This document shows, piece after piece, positions 25,457 through 31,612 of a stretch of 35,299 nucleotides of DNA. The number at the start of each line of letters is the position of its first letter. Within the stretch, counting starts at the first letter, position 1. The notes under the pieces were generated by a model. The model had not been told where the DNA came from and did not search any database. It saw only the letters and a list, made by a program, of their open reading frames with translations. This DNA is from a virus: IMG/VR virus record IMGVR_UViG_3300023199_000272, positions 1-35,299 of that record, one strand, 5' to 3'. Made by a program: the position numbers and the translations under genes.

Positions 25457-26110
25457 TCACTTATCTATGCAGCGTGAATTGCCATTATCCCAAACTGGCG
25501 CATCAGGGCCGCACCCAAAGAAAGTGTGCCAGAAATCGGCACTGTTATAGCCAATTACGTACAGCAAGCCATATGCTCCCGTCACAACATAAACCCACTG
25601 GCGCCCAAAGGCGCGGCGCAGAGCGGGTGACATGGCGATAGCTGTGCCAAACATCACTCCAAACATAGGCGCGGCAGTTAGCCAGGCAAAAACGTTTTCT
25701 AGCTTGTTTCCGACGCCTTCGTAACCCAGCTCTTTAATTACGCGCCAGGTGTACCAATAGAGCCTGTGTATGCCCCAGGAAATTTCAAAAATGGCGCTTC
25801 CCAATAGCACCCAAGGCATAACTTCCGTGCGCGCTTCACTGTCAGCGAAAATAAGACGCCTAAACCCGCCATATTCTCTCAAGAGATAAAGCGCCGTTGC
25901 GGCTGTCAGAAAGTTACCTATGCCAACAGCGAAGTTCTGCCCTGCGACAGCTCTGTCAAGGGTTATGAGCGTGGACAACGGCTCAATGCCGATTAAGGTT
26001 CCTGACGCGGTGAATGCAATGTACGCAAGAAAGCTCGCCATAATGGCGTAAGGCAGCGCCTCAAACCAATGTTTCCTAAACCAGCTGTGTACGCGAGAAA
26101 AAACCTGCAT
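25457..26110 (-). CDS. Five-helix inner-membrane protein, unknown
   Basis: This 217-residue protein has five predicted membrane segments at about residues 18-37, 53-76, 96-118, 137-158 and 169-189 (for example LPYAIMASFLAYIAFTA and VMPWVLLGSAIFEISWGIHR), with short basic loops and a soluble Cys-containing tail (FGCGPDAPVWDNGNSRCIDK). No family is recognised. The stop overlaps a GTG start of the following small membrane gene. The cassette position between an Acb2-like gene and the tRNA suggests an accessory role such as superinfection exclusion, but this is inference only. Transport and lysis roles are not excluded; it is not near the holin. Confidence 0.65.
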   Translation of the reverse strand: MQVFSRVHSWFRKHWFEALPYAIMASFLAYIAFTASGTLIGIEPLSTLITLDRAVAGQNFAVGIGNFLTAATALYLLREYGGFRRLIFADSEARTEVMPWVLLGSAIFEISWGIHRLYWYTWRVIKELGYEGVGNKLENVFAWLTAAPMFGVMFGTAIAMSPALRRAFGRQWVYVVTGAYGLLYVIGYNSADFWHTFFGCGPDAPVWDNGNSRCIDK

Positions 26111-26112
26111 TT

Positions 26113-26649
26113 TTATTTTACAATTCTTGCAATGTCTTTTAGGGAGTTTTCGTTAAAAACCTCACCCAGAACTCTGTACACGCGAGCTTGCGTCGCTTTT
26201 GTCGTGTTGACACTGATCCGCGGCCAATTTTTCTGCAGCCAATCCCACTCAGAAATGGATGCGGGAGAATATCCGCTGTATGAACGGCTTGCTCCCATCC
26301 AATCTGCCACCATCTCGCGCACGAAATGCTCGGGCATGTCAATCGGCGTGACGCGCTCTGCGCCGCTCTGCAGCTTGTTCCCGCTGCGCGTAACCCAATA
26401 TTCCCAATGGTGCGGGTTTACGTTTTGGTGATGCAGCCAAGCGCGTGCAAACGCCTCATCGTTGCCGGTTTTGTCGCCGTGAAACTGGCGGGCGTACGGC
26501 AGAAGTTCGCTTGGCCCGAACTTGGAAAGATCATGAATAATCAATCGCCAAATCGGTACCTTTGTTCTGAGGCCTGCCATGAGCACAAAATACTTGTGCT
26601 GCAAGGTTGCCCAGACAAACTGAAGAACTGCTTTAATGTCGCGTTCCAT
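26113..26649 (-). CDS. DUF5662-like protein
   Basis: This 178-residue protein starts at the ATG at 26649, eight bases after AGGCG. It carries the signature of a small bacterial and phage family with a conserved His-Asp site: LQHKYFVLMAGLRTKVPIWR followed by IHDLSKFGPSELLPYARQF, then HHQNVNPHHWEYWV and VREMVADWMGASRSYSG. The HD.SKF and HH...H motifs suggest a metal-binding helical protein related in appearance to HD phosphohydrolases, although activity is not established for the family. It lies between the Acb2-like gene (65 bases away) and the five-helix membrane protein (three bases away). Confidence 0.75.
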   Translation of the reverse strand: MERDIKAVLQFVWATLQHKYFVLMAGLRTKVPIWRLIIHDLSKFGPSELLPYARQFHGDKTGNDEAFARAWLHHQNVNPHHWEYWVTRSGNKLQSGAERVTPIDMPEHFVREMVADWMGASRSYSGYSPASISEWDWLQKNWPRISVNTTKATQARVYRVLGEVFNENSLKDIARIVK

Positions 26650-26714
26650 AAAATCGCCTAGAATATTATACGTTTCGGCCCAAATGGGCGGTTTTGTATT
26701 TTCTATTATACAGC

Positions 26715-26969
26715 TTAGGCAAGCCCTGCTCGGGTTGCGGCCTGCTCCGAAATGTGACGGGTGCACCTCATGCACGCATCCTCCAAGTGCGTTTTCGCTA
26801 TGCTCAGCTCGCGTGAGTTGCCAAGGCCGTCAACAAACGCCCAAACGTGCGCAAAGGCCGCTCGCGCTGCCTCCATACGCGTCAATTCATCATCACTCAG
26901 CTTCACGCCAGCACTTGGAAACATGGCGCGCTCGCCAAGCTCAACGCGCTTCATATGATCGGAAATCAT
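26715..26969 (-). CDS. Acb2/Tad1-like hairpin protein, putative anti-CBASS cyclic-nucleotide sponge
   Basis: This 84-residue protein has a short N-terminal part and a helical hairpin: DDELTRMEAARAAFAHVWAF then GNSRELSIAKTHLEDACMRC-TRHI. The second helix matches the recurring phage pattern 'SRE-SLA-T-LE-A-MW---AI' that I associate with the Acb2/Tad1 hairpin family. Characterised Acb2 proteins bind cyclic di- and trinucleotides made by CBASS defence; Tad1 binds the Thoeris signal. Here Trp of the usual MWA motif is replaced (MRC), so ligand range is uncertain. AAAGGATGAC gives a good ribosome site, and the ATG overlaps the stop of a 58-codon gene (ATGA). The family call is from pattern memory and needs a profile search. 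Confidence 0.6.
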   Translation of the reverse strand: MISDHMKRVELGERAMFPSAGVKLSDDELTRMEAARAAFAHVWAFVDGLGNSRELSIAKTHLEDACMRCTRHISEQAATRAGLA

Positions 26970-27142
26970 TTTGTCATCCTTTCAATTCTTGCCTCAAGCT
27001 CGCGAATGCGCCTGCGGCTGAATTCAATCTCTTTTCTGTTACGTGTGCGCTGGCGACGCTGAATATCAAGCGACGCACGTAACTGTGAAATCTCACGAAG
27101 CAGTGCCTGCTCACGAGGCGCGTTAGGCAGCCGCTCTTGCAT
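26966..27142 (-). CDS. 58-residue Arg/Glu-rich helical protein
   Basis: This small gene reads MQERLPNAPREQALLREISQ at the start, then basic coiled-coil sequence (LRASLDIQRRQRTRNRKEIE) and a charged end (RRRIRELEARIERMTK). The heptad pattern suggests a dimer. The stop overlaps the Acb2-like start as ATGA, which couples their translation, and the start lies 20 bases inside the end of the out-of-frame segment upstream. No family is recognised; coupling to the Acb2-like gene may mean shared function. Confidence 0.55.
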   Translation of the reverse strand: MQERLPNAPREQALLREISQLRASLDIQRRQRTRNRKEIEFSRRRIRELEARIERMTK

Positions 27143-27282
27143 CTTCCTTGGCCTTCTCTGCAGCCTCTTTTTCTTTGGCTTTCACAAATCGGCGGATGCG
27201 TTGCCCGGATTGATGGGCAGTGTCAGCAGGGCCGTAGATGCTGCTATAAAAGAACAGTTCATCCCCGTCAAACGCGGACAGT
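27123..27282 (-). pseudogene. Out-of-frame C-terminal half of the CGTQACIAG-type protein
   Basis: Directly after the stop at 27283-27285 the next frame reads on as a natural protein: ELSAFDGDELFFYSSIYGPA then DTAHQSGQRIRRFVKAKEKE, ending in an Ala/Glu/Lys-rich tail at TAA 27123-27125. It has no ATG, GTG or TTG of its own near the start. Removing one T from the T8 run at the junction joins it in frame to the upstream gene, and the joined protein would be about 153 residues. The 'F--LSAF-GDELFF---YG' part is what normally follows CGT-AC-AGHA in this type of phage protein. I therefore treat it as the displaced end of the same gene. Confidence 0.65.
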
Positions 27283-27585
27283 TCAAAAAAAATCGTTAAC
27301 GTGATCGTCGTTAAATACCGTCGAAAAAGTTGGGCGCATACTGCCCCTGCACTTTATGAACAAATGGCCAATATCGTCCCACGCACCGATCAGGCCTTGC
27401 CGCCTGAAATACGGATCGAGCGCTGCATGTCCAGCAATACATGCCTGTGTGCCGCAAGCTGTTTTGTCGCCCCATGTGCCGATGCTAAATTCCTTCCGCA
27501 GCTTCGGGAGCCCTTCATAAGCGCCCTTGCGCTGCATAAGATCAACTAAACGCAGCAACAGCCTTTTAGTTCTCTTGTTCATCAT
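27283..27585 (-). CDS. CGTQACIAG-type phage protein, interrupted by a frameshift
   Basis: This is 100 residues from the ATG at 27585 (GGGGA upstream; a second ATG follows at once). It begins with a basic helix (MMNKRTKRLLLRLVDLMQRK), then FSIGTWGDKTACGTQACIAG with HAALDPYF. This Cys motif is common in small phage and mobile-element proteins of unknown function. The reading frame ends abruptly at a TGA formed within GATTTTTTTTGA (A8 on the plus strand at 27285-27292). The rest of the protein continues in the next frame to 27123. Either the gene is broken, the run is misread, or +1 slippage makes the full protein. It follows a structured RNA candidate. Confidence 0.6.
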   Translation of the reverse strand: MMNKRTKRLLLRLVDLMQRKGAYEGLPKLRKEFSIGTWGDKTACGTQACIAGHAALDPYFRRQGLIGAWDDIGHLFIKCRGSMRPTFSTVFNDDHVNDFF

Positions 27586-27609
27586 CAATTCCCCGCAATG
27601 AAATAAAAA

Positions 27610-27773
27610 TGGCACTCGTGGAACGCGTGCAGCCCACCCCCTCTTGATCTGTCAGCGCCCCTGCAGTGACGCATTAGCCGGCGCGCTTTCCGGCAAATCA
27701 ATCAAGCCTTTAACTTCTGCTGCTCGACACCCCCCAAGGGATTGCTTTAAGGTGACGCGCGCCACGAGTGCCA
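27610..27773 (-). ncRNA. Candidate structured RNA of about 164 nt
   Basis: The gap between two genes is closed by a 12-bp perfect inverted repeat (27610-27621 with 27762-27773). The helix continues inward after one mismatch and one G-U pair for five more pairs to 27628/27755. Inside, nested complementary pieces follow: 27629-27633 with 27719-27723, 27643-27648 with 27701-27706, 27677-27681 with 27690-27694, 27651-27654 with 27667-27670, and 27728-27731 with 27751-27754. All are compatible in one secondary structure. On the minus strand the closing helix is followed by ATTTTTATTTC, so a terminator or an attenuator is possible. It may be a free RNA or the leader of the following gene. Folded by eye only. 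Confidence 0.5.
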
Positions 27774-27780
27774 AATCGTG

Positions 27781-28065
27781 TTACGCAAAACCCTCTTTTT
27801 CGAAATCTCGACGCATGGCATAAATCGCGTTTGCCACTTGCTTGCCGTCGCGGCCGGCCTGAATGCTGTAGCGCTCGCTGTGTGAACGCCCGCCCTTGCG
27901 CACCGTCAAAACAACCTCAAGCATTCGCTCCTGTAGGTGCTCTGCAAAGTGAATTGTTGTTGGCATGCAAGAAAAGAACTTCTCAGCAATGGCCTCAAGC
28001 GCCATGAGCTTCAGCGTGTTCAGTTCCTCTGCCGCATCAATCATCTTTTCCGATAGCTTACCCAT
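27781..28065 (-). CDS. Small helical-plus-beta protein, unknown
   Basis: This 94-residue protein has an N-terminal helix pair (MIDAAEELNTLKLMALEAIA, HFAEHLQERMLEVV) and a C-terminal beta/helix part (VLTVRKGGRSHSERYSIQAG then VANAIYAMRRDFEKEGFA). No family is recognised. Its ATG overlaps the Com-like gene's end by eight bases (ATGGGTAA), so translation is probably coupled. In phage Mu the gene overlapping com is mom; this protein does not look like Mom. The structured RNA candidate begins a few bases after its stop. Confidence 0.65.
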   Translation of the reverse strand: MGKLSEKMIDAAEELNTLKLMALEAIAEKFFSCMPTTIHFAEHLQERMLEVVLTVRKGGRSHSERYSIQAGRDGKQVANAIYAMRRDFEKEGFA

Positions 28066-28288
28066 TCGCTTTCTTCCTTCGCTTTCTGACGCGCAACTGA
28101 GGTTCCAACACGTTTATGGTGCCGCAGCTTGGGCACCTGAGAATGCGCTCTATTAGGAGCGGTTTGAATTGAACGCGCGCATCGCACGCTCCGCACTCGA
28201 CAAGCTGATAGCCAGGCGCAGCATGCCGTCTAACTCTGAGACGCTTTCTATTTGCGTATTGGGCAATCTCACTTTCAACGCAGGACAT
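28058..28288 (-). CDS. Com-like zinc ribbon, putative RNA-binding regulator
   Basis: This is 76 residues from the ATG at 28288, chosen because TTGGAGC gives a ribosome site nine bases upstream; a longer version (start 28411) would add a low-complexity N-terminus encoded by RNA-like sequence. Two CxxC pairs (Cys32/35 and Cys52/55) are separated by 16 residues: ECGACD and ILRCPSCGTIN. The spacing and the 'IE-RCP-C' second knuckle match the Com zinc ribbon of Mu-like phages. Mu Com binds mom mRNA and exposes its start site. A basic tail (RVRKRRKKANG) would help RNA binding. The gene's own ribosome site lies in a hairpin. Target is unknown; a general zinc ribbon is the alternative. Confidence 0.65.
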   Translation of the reverse strand: MSCVESEIAQYANRKRLRVRRHAAPGYQLVECGACDARVQFKPLLIERILRCPSCGTINVLEPQLRVRKRRKKANG

Positions 28289-28296
28289 TGCGGTTT

Positions 28297-28320
28297 GCTC
28301 CAAGGTTTGCGATTTGGAGC
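28297..28320 (-). promoter_or_regulatory. Hairpin covering the Com-like gene's ribosome site
   Basis: On the minus strand GCTCCAA (28314-28320) and TTGGAGC (28297-28303) form a perfect 7-bp stem with a 10-base loop. The 3' arm is the GGAG ribosome site of the gene starting at 28288, and the 5' arm is the CCA-bearing end of the tRNA-like element. The two structures compete for two acceptor-stem bases, so only one can form fully. Confidence 0.6.
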
Positions 28321-28360
28321 TGCCGACAGGCTTCGAACCTGTAAGCTGATCTGCGGCAGC
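28315..28360 (-). ncRNA. tRNA-like minihelix (acceptor and T-arm only, CCA encoded)
   Basis: On the minus strand GCTGCCG (28354-28360) pairs perfectly with CGGCAGC (28319-28325). T-arm ACAGG-TTCGAAG-CCTGT (28326-28342) abuts the 3' acceptor strand exactly as in tRNA. Position 73 is T, followed by encoded CCA (28315-28317). Only 11 bases (28343-28353) stand where the D and anticodon arms would be. G1-C72, C2-G71 and U73 resemble tRNA-Gly acceptors. A normal full-length cloverleaf could not be built from the upstream sequence (best upstream acceptor match 5 of 7). It may be an RNase P-type substrate, a regulatory decoy, a decayed tRNA, or a tRNA-derived attachment core. Confidence 0.5.
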
Positions 28361-28410
28361 AATTGAGTGTGTTGGCGGCTCTGCTAACCACATGTCAGCT
28401 TCGCTTATCA

Positions 28411-29001
28411 TCAGTTGATGTCCTTCACGTTCCGCCCCTCGTTTTCGCCTGAAGCGCCCTCGCCGCCGTCGTTATCTTTGTGCGGGCTGAACTGCTTGTG
28501 CCAATCTGTTGCTGTGTAGGCCTTGTCGTCTGGCAACGTGCCAACAACGTGCACCTTGTGCGTAACCTCAGCTTCGCTCTTGTCTTTCTCACCAAGACGC
28601 TGCTTGCGCATCCATATGTGCACCTGAGGATTGACGCGGCTCAGAAACTCACCGGCAGCACGCAGCTCAAGCTTGCCCATTGCATCGCCCTGCTCCCATG
28701 CTGCTGCTGTCGCTTCATCCTCCTTGATCTGCTTTCGCAGCCAATTTTCCGAGACGCCTATTGCGGCCGCCGCCTCAGCGGGCGTTGCGCCAAGCTTGGC
28801 CAGCTGCTGAATGAACACGCGCCCTGTATCGGTGAGCAGCATGCTCGGGTTGAGGCCTGGCACCACAGAGACGCGAGACACCAAGGGCTCGTCTGGGCGC
28901 ACAATTAGGCCGGTGTCTGCAGCCGCTTCGCGCGTCTCGTCTAGCTCTTCCTTTTTGCCTTTCTTGCGGGGCATCTCATTCAAGCGCGATAGCTGCGCCA
29001 T
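28411..29001 (-). CDS. Putative terminase small subunit (HTH protein)
   Basis: The product is 196 residues (187 from the alternative ATG at 28974, which avoids overlap with the small gene upstream). A basic N-terminus (MPRKKGKKEE) leads to an HTH unit, LAKLGATPAEAAAAIGVSEN with WLRKQIKEDEATAAAWEQGD, then a helix and NPQVHIWMRKQRLGEKDK. The run 'HTH, A-W--G, L-----, N---HIW--KQ-LG-KDK' is typical of phage small terminase-like DNA-recognition proteins. The C-terminus is acidic and disordered. It lies about 4 kb before terL, separated by an accessory cassette, which is unusual. A transcriptional regulator of similar build cannot be excluded. Confidence 0.65.
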   Translation of the reverse strand: MAQLSRLNEMPRKKGKKEELDETREAAADTGLIVRPDEPLVSRVSVVPGLNPSMLLTDTGRVFIQQLAKLGATPAEAAAAIGVSENWLRKQIKEDEATAAAWEQGDAMGKLELRAAGEFLSRVNPQVHIWMRKQRLGEKDKSEAEVTHKVHVVGTLPDDKAYTATDWHKQFSPHKDNDGGEGASGENEGRNVKDIN

Positions 29002-29105
29002 CCCTTCGTTGCGTGAAACTCAACCCGGCGCGCGGTGCCGTTCGCTGCACGAAACAAGCGCGAAAAGATAATTCGGCGGTTCGGTGTGCCCTTACGCTTT
29101 TTCAT
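28980..29105 (-). CDS. 41-residue basic protein
   Basis: This small frame reads MKKRKGTPNRRIIFSRLFRA and continues ANGTARRVEFHATKGWRSYR. Its ATG overlaps the HAD gene's stop (ATGA), which is how most neighbours are coupled here, and its stop runs 22 bases past the first start of the HTH gene. Highly basic, possibly nucleic-acid binding. No family is recognised. Evidence is limited to coupling, good start and full use of the gap. Confidence 0.5.
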   Translation of the reverse strand: MKKRKGTPNRRIIFSRLFRAANGTARRVEFHATKGWRSYRA

Positions 29106-29908
29106 GAGCGGGCCTCAGCCGGATCAATTGCAAGCGCGTTAATTTCAGCATCGTATTTCCGCCCTACGCCATCCACGCGGATGCCAGTGTTCGGAAGAAC
29201 CTGCACAGCGCGATCATCCCAAAGCTCAATCATTGCGAAATCTTTTGTGCACGTGATCGGGAGCGTTTGGCCAAGATGCTTGCGGCACCATTCGCAGATT
29301 GCGTGATGGACGAGCTTGGTTTCTTCGAGACGGGCCTGATCGCCAGGTGGGCAATATGCGCGCGCCGTGAAGATGCGCACTTCTAGGCCATCGGCCAGCC
29401 AACGCTTGACGCGTGCGAGCATTGCGGGCACTGGCTCACCGATGTGTTCAGGGCCGCGCCAATGATCGTAGTGCGCAAGCGTGCCGTCGAGATCGACGCC
29501 GATCCACCCGCTTGGCTTTCGCCTCACGGTTACGCCCCCGCCTCCGTCGCTTCCGTCGCTGCGCTCGCTTGCAACGTCGCCCGCTGCGTCAAGTTCATCT
29601 GCATTAAGCGTCATGGAATTCTGCTCGTGTTGTTCGGCCTGGCGTGAATAAACCGCCCCTGGCTTGTCATGATCAATCAGCGTGCAATCACGGCCGCAGC
29701 GCTTGCATTTTGCGCCGAGCGTGACGACGCGCGAAACATGCCCGTCATCCGGTTCGTGATAGCTTTCCTCGCCAAAGCTGCACTTGTTTACGTGCACATC
29801 TTGCTCAGCGCCGTGGCTTTCGCAGTGCCTGCACGCGAGCGCGTGACGCGGGACGCGCTTCAATCGCTTCATTCGCGCTGGCGATACGTTGAACCTTTGA
29901 AAGCCCAT
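29102..29908 (-). CDS. HAD-like hydrolase fused to an N-terminal zinc-site domain
   Basis: This 268-residue protein has two parts. Residues 25-85 hold Cys/His clusters, ACRHCESHG, NKCSF and CKRCGRDC, consistent with zinc binding. After an acidic Gly/Ser/Asp linker (about 100-130) a compact HAD phosphatase-like domain follows: motif I VDLDGTLAHYD with Asp139 and Asp141, motif II IFTAR with Thr181, a Lys in CTKDF (222), and motif IV ELWDDRAVQV with Asp231 and Asp232. Short HAD proteins of this type are widespread in phages; substrates are unknown, with nucleotides or phosphorylated ends as candidates. The start shares one base with the stop of the coiled-coil gene. Both active-site pairs are intact. 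Confidence 0.75.
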   Translation of the reverse strand: MGFQRFNVSPARMKRLKRVPRHALACRHCESHGAEQDVHVNKCSFGEESYHEPDDGHVSRVVTLGAKCKRCGRDCTLIDHDKPGAVYSRQAEQHEQNSMTLNADELDAAGDVASERSDGSDGGGGVTVRRKPSGWIGVDLDGTLAHYDHWRGPEHIGEPVPAMLARVKRWLADGLEVRIFTARAYCPPGDQARLEETKLVHHAICEWCRKHLGQTLPITCTKDFAMIELWDDRAVQVLPNTGIRVDGVGRKYDAEINALAIDPAEARS

Positions 29909-31530
29909 TAGTTCGCCGCCTGCGCCTCTGCGGCGCGTGCTGTGCGCGCAGCGGCAATGACGTTAACGAGCTGCGTATCTTCTTCGAGCAAATCAGTGCG
30001 CTCACTGAGCTTGGCGATTGATGCCTTAACAGCTTCGTGCTTCTGGCTTGCGTGCTCGCGATGCTCATCGAGCTTCTTAGCAGTGGCGCCTTCTCTCTCC
30101 GCAACCTCGTCAAGATCGGCATCGATCTCATTGATGCGCTCTTCGAGCTTGTGCATTGCCTTGTTGCTGTTGAAAGCAAGCTGCTTGGCTTCGGTTGCAA
30201 CGCGCTCCGCGTTTTGAGCCAGCGCCTTCATGGAATTAAAGCTGTCGCCGTTTGCTTTCTCCAAAACATCCACACGAGACGCTAGGCGGTTGAGCGATTT
30301 CCAAATGGCGCCGTCAACTTCGGTTTTTTCCAGCCTCGCGATGCGCCCCGCCTGATTGTCAACGCGTACAGACAGCCGGCTTAGCAGCTCGTCATCTTCG
30401 CCCATGCGCTCAAGCAGCTCGTTATTGCGGCCGCTGATCATGGCAAGATGGTTCAACTCGCTTTCGAGGCGCGCAACGCGAGATGCGTTTGCAGTGCCAG
30501 CCGGGCCGATGCTCTCAAGCGCCTCGATGCGAGCAACGAGCAGCGCGTCGCCGTCAGCGCGAGCCACGTTGTCTTTGCAAAGCTGCTCTTCCATGGTTTC
30601 GAGCTGCGAAATGCGCGAGTGCTGGTTGCCGCTACCTTCCTCAAGCTCAACAATGCGCTCAGTTGCGGTTTTGAGCTGCTTGCGAAGCTCGATTGTGTCT
30701 GCGCCATTCTTGCCGGTTGCTTTGCCAGAAATTTCGGCAAGCGCTTTCGTGTCATCGCGTTCTTTTTTGAGAGCCTGCGAAAGCTTCACAAAAGTGATGG
30801 CGGAACCTAATACAAAATTGGCGTGTTGATTTTCGGCCTTCGCCAAGCGTTCCCGTAGATCGTTCACCTCAGCTCGGAGTGCTGATGCGTCAAGATCGTT
30901 GCGCGTTTGTGTTTCGAGAATGCTAACGCGCTCTTCGAGCATGTCGTGCTCAAATGTGGACGGGCGCTTTGCTTCCTTGTTAGCCTGCGTTTCCGCCAGC
31001 TCAGCATAAAATTCGTCATCTGCAGGCGCACCGATAGCTGTCTTCAAATCGCGACGCACGTCGGCGCTGTTGGCCCTGCGATCAAAATCATAGAACTTGT
31101 CCGGCATCTCTTCGCCGGAATTGGCGATGTCACTATCTGTCAGCTTTTCATAGCCAGAGAACCGGACATAAGGAGATTGCTTTTCCTTTAGGAGCTGCGG
31201 TGCGTCGAAACCGTCGCCAAGCAGGCCTATTTTTGCGTAGCTGGCTCTGTCGTCCTGATCCGCCTCAATGCGCCCAACCTCGGGTGAAACGTCTGGCTCC
31301 GTATAGCTGTCCTCAAGCGCTGTGATGCGCTGCTCGCGTTCGCGATCTCGTGCGCTGTTGGCACGTAGCTTTTCAAGCGCATCGCTCAGCTCAACGCTGA
31401 AACGTGTGTTTTCGTCAGTGTTCTGCTTGATGGCTGTGGCGAAAAGAGCCATGCGGCCCAAAAGAAAGACAGCGACGAGCGAAATGATGAGCGCGAGAAT
31501 GGCGACAGCAAGCGGCAGATGTTCAAGCAT
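29908..31530 (-). CDS. Membrane-anchored long coiled-coil protein, unknown
   Basis: This 540-residue protein has an N-terminal membrane helix (LPLAVAILALIISLVAVFLL, residues 5-24) followed by a short acidic folded region (about 75-185, including YVRFSGYEKLTDSDI) and then near-continuous heptad sequence to residue 520 (for example LRAEVNDLRERLAKAENQHA, RVARLESELNHLAMISGR, SRVDVLEKANGDSFNSMKAL). No known family. It is likely a long rod projecting into the cytoplasm, since no signal sequence processing is implied. It lies first in an early transcript, downstream of a candidate promoter and upstream of HAD and the small terminase. The length and cost are surprising for an early phage protein. Confidence 0.7.
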   Translation of the reverse strand: MLEHLPLAVAILALIISLVAVFLLGRMALFATAIKQNTDENTRFSVELSDALEKLRANSARDREREQRITALEDSYTEPDVSPEVGRIEADQDDRASYAKIGLLGDGFDAPQLLKEKQSPYVRFSGYEKLTDSDIANSGEEMPDKFYDFDRRANSADVRRDLKTAIGAPADDEFYAELAETQANKEAKRPSTFEHDMLEERVSILETQTRNDLDASALRAEVNDLRERLAKAENQHANFVLGSAITFVKLSQALKKERDDTKALAEISGKATGKNGADTIELRKQLKTATERIVELEEGSGNQHSRISQLETMEEQLCKDNVARADGDALLVARIEALESIGPAGTANASRVARLESELNHLAMISGRNNELLERMGEDDELLSRLSVRVDNQAGRIARLEKTEVDGAIWKSLNRLASRVDVLEKANGDSFNSMKALAQNAERVATEAKQLAFNSNKAMHKLEERINEIDADLDEVAEREGATAKKLDEHREHASQKHEAVKASIAKLSERTDLLEEDTQLVNVIAAARTARAAEAQAAN

Positions 31531-31612
31531 TGATGGCCCCTAGGCGTGAGGTTGCGGTTGCAGCGCACCGTTAAATCTAACACGCAGGACATGCTTGACG
31601 CGCTCACCACGC

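Noticed and set aside
25014-25460. Overlapping membrane genes as an Rz/Rz1 spanin pair
   Set aside because: No lipobox Cys or signal peptide is present in either frame and the lysis genes are at the other end of the window.
26650-26714. Promoter with two TATAAT boxes between the Acb2-like and DUF5662-like genes
   Set aside because: Both boxes lack a recognisable -35 at 16-18 bases. A short GCCC/GGGC stem is too weak to call a terminator.
28315-28399. Full-length 85-nt class II tRNA reading upstream of the minihelix
   Set aside because: The upstream acceptor GCTGACA pairs at only five of seven positions and no five-pair anticodon stem can be drawn.
28289-28411. N-terminal extension of the Com-like gene to 28411
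   Set aside because: The extra 41 residues are low in character and the bases form the tRNA-like element; the start at 28288 has a proper ribosome site. It remains possible because its ATG joins the upstream stop as TGATG.
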